Position numbers and translations under genes: made by a program
From: Alphaproteobacteria bacterium
Lineage (GTDB): Bacteria > Pseudomonadota > Alphaproteobacteria > Caulobacterales > Parvularculaceae
Assembly: GCA_030428745.1 (NCBI GenBank)
Contig: JAUIEG010000116.1
Coordinates: 1 to 7,670 of the forward strand
Direction of reading: 5' to 3'
Length of the DNA stretch: 7,670 bases
Notes under the pieces: model-generated
Database searches by the model: none
Told to the model about the DNA's origin: nothing
What the model saw: the letters and a program-made list of their open reading frames with translations, nothing else
Shown: in pieces, positions 1 to 6,368 of the stretch
How the letters are laid out: each line of letters begins with the position of its first letter
Numbering within the stretch: the first letter of the stretch is position 1

Positions 1-1215
1 ACCCGGTTGAGCCTCAGCGTACAGCGTGAGAGCGATACTTTTTCTGTGTCCGCTTATGCGGTCTATTACGATTTCCAGCTATTTTCCGACTTCACCTATT
101 TCGCAAACGATCCGGTCAATGGCGATGAGTTCGAGCAACGCGACGAGCGCGTCATGCTTGGCGGCGCCGCGTCGAAAAGCTGGGAGATCAGTGGGATCGG
201 ACAGGAGAGCCGTATAAAGCTTGGTGGCGATCTTCGTTACGACAACATTTACAATCTCGGACTCTTCAACACTGCAGATCGTATGCGAGTGAGCACAGTG
301 CGCGACGACGATGTCGAGGAATTTAGCGCCGGACTTTACGTTGAATATGAAGTCAACCTGACGGACGCGCTGCGCGCCTCGCTGGGTCTGCGCGGTGATT
401 ATTACGCCTATGATGTCTCGGCTAATATTGACGCCAATTCAGGCGATGGGTCGGAAGCGATCGTCACGCCAACCGCGTCAATCGCATGGCGGCCTTACGA
501 CGCGTTCGAAATATATGCAAATTACGGCGAGGGCTTTCACTCCAATGATGCGCGCGGCGCGACTATCAGCATAGATCCAATTTCCGCTACTGCAGTCGAT
601 CCGGTTGAGCTTCTTGTGCGGGCACGCGGCGGGGAGATCGGGGCGCGACTTGAATATGGCGACCTTCATGCAACGCTTGTGGGTTTCTGGCTCGACCTTG
701 ACGGAGAACTGGTGTTCGTCGGCGACGCCGGCACTACGGAGCCGAACAATCCCAGCCGCCGCTTCGGGATTGAATTCAACGGCTTCTGGCGACCGGCCGA
801 CTGGGCGTCCTTCGATCTGACGGCAGGGATCACCGACGCCAAATTCCAGGACACAGCGCCCGGTGAAGACCTGATCCCGCAATCGGTAAAAAGCGTCGTG
901 GGCGCCGGGGTCAGTATTGATCCGTCGGACAGATTCACCACGACCTTGCGTCTCCGCCATTTCGGCAAGGCGCCGCTCAATGAAACCGGATCGGTTTATT
1001 CGGAACCGACTACAATCCTCAATCTCGGCGCCTATTACGATTTGGGTCCGGCGCGTCTTAGCTTCGAAATTTTGAATCTCTTGGATTCGAAAGATGCAGA
1101 CATCACCTATTTCTTCGAATCGCAGTTGCCGGGCGAACCGTCGCCGGTTGAAGATATACACCTTCATCCGGTGGAGCCCCGTCAATTGCGCGGATCCATT
1201 GGATTTTCCTTCTAA
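1..1215 (+). CDS. TonB-dependent outer-membrane receptor, C-terminal part (5' end outside window)
   Basis: The reading frame is open from the first base and ends at TAA 1213-1215, giving 404 visible residues. This is the C-terminal beta-barrel of a TonB-dependent receptor, a family that takes up large or scarce ligands (iron chelates, cobalamin, glycans) across the outer membrane using TonB energy. Seen: alternating amphipathic beta-strands with aromatic girdles, a YANYGEGFHSND strand typical of these barrels, a late HLHPVEPR segment, and a final strand ending in Phe (GSIGFSF), the usual outer-membrane insertion signal. The plug domain, TonB box, signal peptide and first strands lie upstream of the window, since full receptors usually have 650 or more residues. 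The TTG at position 7 is internal, because codons before it continue the frame. The gene lies 77 bp upstream of the NRPS on the same strand, so the two may be co-transcribed. The ligand cannot be told from the sequence; linkage suggests the cluster product or its metal complex. Confidence 0.9.
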   Translation, partial: TRLSLSVQRESDTFSVSAYAVYYDFQLFSDFTYFANDPVNGDEFEQRDERVMLGGAASKSWEISGIGQESRIKLGGDLRYDNIYNLGLFNTADRMRVSTVRDDDVEEFSAGLYVEYEVNLTDALRASLGLRGDYYAYDVSANIDANSGDGSEAIVTPTASIAWRPYDAFEIYANYGEGFHSNDARGATISIDPISATAVDPVELLVRARGGEIGARLEYGDLHATLVGFWLDLDGELVFVGDAGTTEPNNPSRRFGIEFNGFWRPADWASFDLTAGITDAKFQDTAPGEDLIPQSVKSVVGAGVSIDPSDRFTTTLRLRHFGKAPLNETGSVYSEPTTILNLGAYYDLGPARLSFEILNLLDSKDADITYFFESQLPGEPSPVEDIHLHPVEPRQLRGSIGFSF

Positions 1216-1267
1216 CCCGAGGGGCGGGCGTTGAGGCAGATGAGGTGCCACAGTCCGCCCCCTTAGG
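1216..1267 (+). terminator. Nested inverted repeat between receptor and NRPS (possible terminator or leader hairpin)
   Basis: Directly after the receptor stop codon, AGGGG-CGGG (1220-1228) can pair with TCCG-C-CCCCT (1254-1263) with one bulged C at 1258. The stem may be extended by C1216/C1217 with G1266/G1267 around a mismatch. Inside it, GGCA (1235-1238) pairs with TGCC (1246-1249) around a 7-base loop. The outer stem is GC-rich and fits a terminator or attenuating hairpin, but no run of T follows, so a classical intrinsic terminator is not shown. It may instead stabilise the 3' end of the receptor mRNA or lower read-through into the NRPS. The pairing was found by eye and no folding energy was computed. 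Confidence 0.35.
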
Positions 1268-1292
1268 CCACGCGCAATAATACGCCGATCAT

Positions 1293-4200
1293 ATGACCCT
1301 GCCGGGAATGGAAAACGCTGAAGACGCCTTTGGCTTGTCGCCTGCCCAAGCCGGCATGGTTTATGAAACCATCACGGCGCCGGACGCTGGTTATTACGCC
1401 GGTCTTTTCGACGCGATCCTGCCTCGCGACATCGACATCGACCTCTTCAAATCAGTCTGGTCAGAGGTTATCGCAAGACATCAGGCGTTACGCAGTCTGA
1501 TCATTTGGCGTAATGTCGCAAGCCCAATTCAAGTGGTGCGCAAATCCCTCCCGCCTGATTATTGGCGCGAGGAGACAGTCGACGCCGACAAGGTTCGAAC
1601 GCGCCTGGAGGCGTTAAGGCGAGAGCAGATCGTATTGGAAAAGACGCCCGCATTAGGGCTCCATCTCCTCCATAGAAGCGATGGGCGGATCCATTTTGCG
1701 TGGATTTGCCATCATGCGGTTGTCGATGACTGGTCGGTTGCGAATGTATTGTGGGAAATCGCCACCCTTTATTCGGCGCGAAGCTCCGGCGCCTCCGCAA
1801 CGCTTCCTTTCACGGCGTCACTCCGCGACTTTGCGCAATGGCGCATGAGTCGCAACGACGCTACGGCGAGCTCATTCTGGCGCGAGCTGCTTAGGGATTT
1901 CGACGAGCCGCTGCGTTTGCCGACACGATCGCAACATGGCGCAACTCCGGAAGCGCAAGACGGCGTCCATGACACGGCGCTGTCGCCGAACGAATCTTCC
2001 AAGCTGAAAGAGACGGCCAGGCGCCTAAGAGTGACCATGGCGTCGGTCATCACCACCGCCCTGAGCGTCGTGCTCCATCGGGCGGCGGATATGGATGACG
2101 TCGTGTTCGGCATGGCGACAGCGCAACGGCCGTCTGATATTCAGGGCATTGAGCAATCGGTCGGAAATTTTGTCACAACCTGTCCCATCCGCGTTAAGCT
2201 TGACGGCGCAACGTCCTTGTCCGACCTCACAAAAAGTATCAACGATACGCTCGTCGAAACACACCAGCATGCCCATCTGCCGCTGCGCAGTGTGACCGAG
2301 CTTTCAGCCGTCGCAGACCAGAGCGCTCTCTTCGACACCGTTCTGTCCCTCAAGCAAGCCGGAAATTCTGAAGGCGATCTCTTTGGCGACAGTGGTTTGT
2401 TTGAAGAACAAGAGAACTATGCGACGGCGCACTATGGGCTTTCCATCCTGGTGACGCCGGCCGCGTCCATCAAAATTCGCATTCTTTTTAATCAGGCGCG
2501 CTACGATATCCGGTTTGCCGCAGCCCTCGCGAATATGCTCGAAGCGGCATTGACATCGTTTCCAAATTGCCTGGAGGCGCCGGCAATCGATTTGCCGGTA
2601 GCCGCAACCGAACAGAAACATACCGCGGCCGAGCTGACTGGCCCGCCATTGCCTACCGCGCAGCCAGGCTTCGTGCACAAGTTGATCGAAGTTCAAGCCC
2701 GCGAAACGCCCCACGCGCCGGCCCTGATCACTGCGGCCGAAACCATCACCTATCAAGAGCTGCGTTGGCGGGTAGCGCAACTGGCGGCGTCGCTCGCCGC
2801 CCGGGGCGCAAGGCCCGGCGACAACATCGGGCTCGTTATGGACCGGCGCCCGGACGCCATTATCGCCATGCTCGCCGTACTGCAGGCCGGTTGCGCCTAT
2901 GCGCCTATCGATCCCGAATTTCCGCCACAGAGAATTGCCGACATTCTGCACGACCTCAACGCACCGCTCGCGGTGACCGTTTCCGAATTTGAACAACGCA
3001 TCGCCGCCGCTGCGCCAGAAACACCCGTGCTCGCCATGGACAAACCGGACGTGGCAGAATCGACAGTGGTAAGCGAAACAACGCGTGCAGATGATCCGGC
3101 TTATATTCTGTTTACGTCAGGCTCCACCGGCGCCGCAAAAGGCGTAATCGTCACTCACGCGAATTTGGCGTTTTCAACGGCCGCGCGGCGAGCCTTTTAC
3201 GACGCCGCGCCAACAAGCTTTCTTCTTCTGTCGGCAATTATATTCGACAGCTCCGTGGCCGGCATCTTCTGGACATTGTGCAGCGGCGGCGCCGTCATTC
3301 TTCCAACGGCAGGCGCGGAAAAGAACGCGGCTGAAATCGGAAGGCTCATCGCGTCGTCAAAAGCATCACATACGCTGGCCTTGCCATCTCTTCTCGACGT
3401 TTTATTTGAGTACGCCCCTGCTGATCAGTTGCGCTCGCTGACAACAATCATCGCCGCCGGCGAAGCGCTGCATGGCGCGACTGCTGCGCGCTTGAAAGCG
3501 GCGGCGCCTCAAGCACGAGTATACAATGAGTATGGCCCGACTGAAGCGACAGTCTGGTGCGTGGCATGCGAGGTCACGGATATGGACGCCGACGCGCCCG
3601 CGCCGATCGGCGGAGCCATCCCCGGGTCACGCCTTTCGATCCGCGACCGTCGCGGCCGACCGGTTCCGCAAGGGATTCCGGGCGAATTATATGTTAGCGG
3701 CCCCGGCGTCGCAGCGGGGTATCTGAACCGCCCCGATCAGACCAAGCTGAGGTTCGTCAACGATCCCGCGGCGCCCGAGGTAAGGTGGTACAAAACCGGC
3801 GACCGCGTCAGCTTGCTAAAGGATGGCGAGCTCGAATTTCTCGGCCGCGTCGATCAGCAAATTAAACTGCGCGGGCGGCGTATCGAGCCCGGAGAAATCG
3901 AAAACGCCCTGATCCGTCAGGACGGCGTTGCAAACGCCGTCGTGAAGCCATTTGGCGAGGGATCCAGCATGCGCCTTGTCGCCTTTATTGGGCAGAGCGA
4001 CGGCGTCACTCCCTCCGACCAGGATTTGCGACAGCGACTTGCCGAAACTTTGCCCGACTGGATGGCGCCGGATCAGTTCGTCTTCATGAAGGAATTGCCC
4101 GTCACGCGGACGGGCAAAATCGACCGGGCCGCGCTCGCCGAACCAGACTTCGCGCCTGAGTGCGACGACAGCTTGCCCGAAACGCCCTTGGAGGAGTCGC

Positions 4201-5603
4201 TTGTCGATATCTGGCGTCAGGCGCTGTCTCTGGAACGCGCGCCCGGCGTCAACGAGAATTTTTTCGATCTTGGCGGCAATTCGCTTTCCGCCATGCGCGT
4301 GTTCAACGAAATCGAAAAGACCCTCGGCCTAACGCTTCCCTATTCGGTCCTCGGCAAGATCGCGACCGTCGCGGAACAAGCGAGGCAAATCGAGCAGAGC
4401 ATGGGACAGTCGCCCGAAGACGCCGTGTCGGCGGCGCCATCCGCACCGCTTGATACGGATCTATTCTCCGGGCTGGCCGACGACGATGTTGAGATGTTGC
4501 GTTCCTATATGTCGCGCTGGCCCGGCGAACCCGCAGCCAACGGCTCCATGCTGCGCATCTTGAACGAGCATGGCAAGAAGCCGCCGCTGGTTTGGTGTTT
4601 CAACAATGGCGACGAGTTTGAGCGCCTGGCGGGACGCCTTGGCGCCGACCAGCCCGTCATCGGCATGCGCTCAGGAAATATCATTCTTGATCTGACTCCC
4701 GCTAATCAGCGGCGGAACAACCGCCGCCTCGCCATGACACTGCTGGCGGAAGTGTTGAAAGCGCAACCGAAAGGACCGTTTTACTTGGGCGGCAATTGCC
4801 AGGGGTCCGCCGTCGCCATTGAACTCGCGCTGGCGTTGCAAGCGGCTGGGCATCCAGTGTCGATCCTGTTTATCATGGAGGCGGTGCCCGATCACGCCTT
4901 CCCCGGCCGCGTCGCGCTACTGTTTGGCAAGGACAGCGATTTTCATCCGTATAAAAACTTCCAAGACCCTGAACGCGCCTGGCGGCGGCGTTATCTCGAC
5001 TTCACCGTCGACTTCATTCCCGGCCGCCACGGGACTTATTTCCGCCGGCTCAATGTGGGCGGCCTGGCGGCTACGGTGAAGCGCCGCCTCAAAGAGGCGG
5101 CCGATGAGGCGCCGCGCCAGCTATATGGCGACGACTGCCGCATCTCCTGGGCGGCGCCTGAGGCCCCGCTCAATCTTGCGCCGGGCGAACAGCGCCGCAT
5201 CGCCGTAAATGCGACAAATGAAGGGGAAGCAACATTCCATCCGTCCGCCGAGAGCGGTTTATATGTCGCGAGCCGCTGGCTCTCAAATGATGGCGCGATC
5301 CAGAAAATGAAAGACGGCTTCGCCGATATCCCCGCGCTATGGGCGCCGGGCGCAGCGCTCGCGTTCGAGCTCAATGTCGCCGCACCAGCAGAGCCGGGAC
5401 GTTACGTTCTTGAAGTCGATATTGTTGAGGAAGGGGTCGCCCGCTTTTCGGAGCGCGGCGGGGCGCCGCTGAAACTGAATGTTGTGGTCGGCAATGGAGA
5501 GTCGCTTCCTTCAGATCCGGAATCTGTCCTCAATGAGAATAAACACAAATCGACAGCAAAAGCCGCTTGGTCGGCGCTCAAGCGATTTACTGGCGCTTCG
5601 TAA
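1293..5603 (+). CDS. Nonribosomal peptide synthetase, C-A-PCP-thioesterase-like module with Ig-like tail
   Basis: A single-module NRPS of 1436 residues. The condensation domain (about 13-430) has LSPAQAGM, RHQALRS and the catalytic HHxxxD (H140, H141, D145), but Asp146 replaces the usual Gly. The adenylation domain (about 460-955) has ITYQEL 485-490, FTSGSTGAAKG 607-617, FDSS 651-654, NEYGPTE 745-751, YKTGD 833-837, GRVDQQIKLRG 851-861 and RTGKIDR with Lys942. All core motifs are present, so it should activate an amino acid. In the carrier domain, LGGNS places phosphopantetheine on Ser997. A thioesterase-like alpha/beta hydrolase domain (about 1095-1275) has GNCQG, so Cys1169 is the likely nucleophile, with His1246. 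Residues about 1280-1400 look like an Ig-like beta-sandwich. The start is ATG 1293, because an in-frame TAA lies at 1278; ATG 1308 (Met6) is the only close alternative. Neither has a good Shine-Dalgarno at normal spacing. It should need an upstream carrier-bound donor, plausibly the PP-loop fusion protein encoded opposite. The product is unknown. Confidence 0.95.
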   Translation: MTLPGMENAEDAFGLSPAQAGMVYETITAPDAGYYAGLFDAILPRDIDIDLFKSVWSEVIARHQALRSLIIWRNVASPIQVVRKSLPPDYWREETVDADKVRTRLEALRREQIVLEKTPALGLHLLHRSDGRIHFAWICHHAVVDDWSVANVLWEIATLYSARSSGASATLPFTASLRDFAQWRMSRNDATASSFWRELLRDFDEPLRLPTRSQHGATPEAQDGVHDTALSPNESSKLKETARRLRVTMASVITTALSVVLHRAADMDDVVFGMATAQRPSDIQGIEQSVGNFVTTCPIRVKLDGATSLSDLTKSINDTLVETHQHAHLPLRSVTELSAVADQSALFDTVLSLKQAGNSEGDLFGDSGLFEEQENYATAHYGLSILVTPAASIKIRILFNQARYDIRFAAALANMLEAALTSFPNCLEAPAIDLPVAATEQKHTAAELTGPPLPTAQPGFVHKLIEVQARETPHAPALITAAETITYQELRWRVAQLAASLAARGARPGDNIGLVMDRRPDAIIAMLAVLQAGCAYAPIDPEFPPQRIADILHDLNAPLAVTVSEFEQRIAAAAPETPVLAMDKPDVAESTVVSETTRADDPAYILFTSGSTGAAKGVIVTHANLAFSTAARRAFYDAAPTSFLLLSAIIFDSSVAGIFWTLCSGGAVILPTAGAEKNAAEIGRLIASSKASHTLALPSLLDVLFEYAPADQLRSLTTIIAAGEALHGATAARLKAAAPQARVYNEYGPTEATVWCVACEVTDMDADAPAPIGGAIPGSRLSIRDRRGRPVPQGIPGELYVSGPGVAAGYLNRPDQTKLRFVNDPAAPEVRWYKTGDRVSLLKDGELEFLGRVDQQIKLRGRRIEPGEIENALIRQDGVANAVVKPFGEGSSMRLVAFIGQSDGVTPSDQDLRQRLAETLPDWMAPDQFVFMKELPVTRTGKIDRAALAEPDFAPECDDSLPETPLEESLVDIWRQALSLERAPGVNENFFDLGGNSLSAMRVFNEIEKTLGLTLPYSVLGKIATVAEQARQIEQSMGQSPEDAVSAAPSAPLDTDLFSGLADDDVEMLRSYMSRWPGEPAANGSMLRILNEHGKKPPLVWCFNNGDEFERLAGRLGADQPVIGMRSGNIILDLTPANQRRNNRRLAMTLLAEVLKAQPKGPFYLGGNCQGSAVAIELALALQAAGHPVSILFIMEAVPDHAFPGRVALLFGKDSDFHPYKNFQDPERAWRRRYLDFTVDFIPGRHGTYFRRLNVGGLAATVKRRLKEAADEAPRQLYGDDCRISWAAPEAPLNLAPGEQRRIAVNATNEGEATFHPSAESGLYVASRWLSNDGAIQKMKDGFADIPALWAPGAALAFELNVAAPAEPGRYVLEVDIVEEGVARFSERGGAPLKLNVVVGNGESLPSDPESVLNENKHKSTAKAAWSALKRFTGAS

Positions 5604-5618
5604 GGGACAATCAGCTCG

Positions 5619-6368
5619 CTACAACAAACACGCTGCATCGCGGCTGATGATTACGGGGTTCTCACCGCCAGACTGAAGCGCGAGGGAATAGGCCACGCCC
5701 TGTGCGACGGCGCTGTGAAAGCGCCAAGAACCGTCGCCGCTCATCAACGACAGGTCTGAAAACCCAGCATCGAACACAAATTCGAGCGTGCGAAAATCGA
5801 GCCCCAGGCCCAAGCCTAGAGCTTTTGCGTAGGCTTCCTTCACCGTCCACAAGCGGACAGGCGCATCGGCGACGCCGCAGGACATCAGGTCTTTGAGACG
5901 TCGCCGCTCCCTTTCTGAGAAGACTCGGGCGCTCACCTCATTGATGTCCCCGGCGCGCGCAATCGGTTCCACATCAACGCCGACGCGCGCCCCCGCCGCA
6001 ACGGCGCAAACAACACACCCAGCGGCATGAGACAGATTGAAGTCAATTGCGTTTTCCTTTCCCGACACGAAGGGCCGGCCGCGATCCGTCGCGCTAAACC
6101 GCCAGTCATGCGGTGCGCCGCCAAAGCGCCTCGCCAGTGCGCGCCGGCTGAGCGCGCGGGCGATCAGCGCTTGGTCTCGCCTCTCCTGTGTATGGAACCG
6201 CGCAATCCGATCACGCTCCTCATCTGTGAGGAGTAAGCCGCATCGATCGCGCACCGCCGCTGTCAGCTCCTGGTCAAAACGGTAGATCCAAAAATCGATA
6301 TTCGCCGCCGGGCTGCTCCTGGCGTCGAACCCTGGAACGCCGTTTGCCATTTGGGCATGTCGGGTCAT
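5619..6368 (-). CDS. Sfp-type 4'-phosphopantetheinyl transferase
   Basis: A cytoplasmic enzyme of 249 residues that moves phosphopantetheine from coenzyme A to the conserved Ser of carrier domains, converting NRPS proteins to the holo form. All core motifs of the Sfp class are visible: GRPF at 97-100, FNLSHAAG at 110-117, GVDVEPI at 130-136 (D132 and E134 as Mg ligands) and RLWTVKEAYAKALGLGL from 172 (E178 the third Mg ligand, K182 the conserved Lys). The length is normal for the class. Its ATG overlaps the stop codon of the PP-loop/carrier gene in ATGA, which suggests one mRNA and translational coupling; only a weak purine-rich stretch precedes it. Met7 is an alternative start. Its targets are presumably the two carrier domains encoded alongside. 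Its stop lies 15 bp from the convergent NRPS stop. Function is confident; the exact partners are inferred from neighbourhood. Confidence 0.95.
   Translation of the reverse strand: MTRHAQMANGVPGFDARSSPAANIDFWIYRFDQELTAAVRDRCGLLLTDEERDRIARFHTQERRDQALIARALSRRALARRFGGAPHDWRFSATDRGRPFVSGKENAIDFNLSHAAGCVVCAVAAGARVGVDVEPIARAGDINEVSARVFSERERRRLKDLMSCGVADAPVRLWTVKEAYAKALGLGLGLDFRTLEFVFDAGFSDLSLMSGDGSWRFHSAVAQGVAYSLALQSGGENPVIISRDAACLL
6365..6368 (-). promoter_or_regulatory. ATGA stop/start overlap between the PP-loop fusion and the phosphopantetheinyl transferase
   Basis: Read on the minus strand, the bases ATGA contain both the ATG of the transferase (6368-6366) and the TGA of the PP-loop/carrier gene (6367-6365). 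Such four-base overlaps usually mark co-transcribed genes whose translation is coupled by re-initiation. No strong Shine-Dalgarno precedes the ATG, which agrees with coupling. Confidence 0.8.

Noticed and set aside
478..1251. Long minus-strand open frame of 257 codons opposite the receptor
   Set aside because: It lies wholly against the well-supported receptor barrel frame, shows no recognisable domain, and is rich in Arg and other residues expected from the complement of GC-rich coding DNA.
1276..1281. AATAAT as a possible -10 promoter element before the NRPS
   Set aside because: No matching -35 element lies 16-18 bp upstream and it sits only about 12 bp from the start codon, so it is not supportable as a promoter.
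2304..2996. Minus-strand open frame of 230 codons opposite the NRPS condensation and adenylation domains
   Set aside because: It is antisense to clear catalytic-domain coding sequence, with no family resemblance and no start signal of note.
4788..4802. GNCQG box taken as a sign of a polyhydroxyalkanoate synthase (GxCxG lipase box)
   Set aside because: The domain follows a carrier domain in an NRPS and has the PPLVWCF...PVIGM opening and PGxH closing segments of a thioesterase; the length and context do not fit a polyester synthase.
5604..5618. Possible shared terminator between the convergent NRPS and transferase genes
   Set aside because: The gap is only 15 bp and contains no inverted repeat or T-run that would support a terminator.
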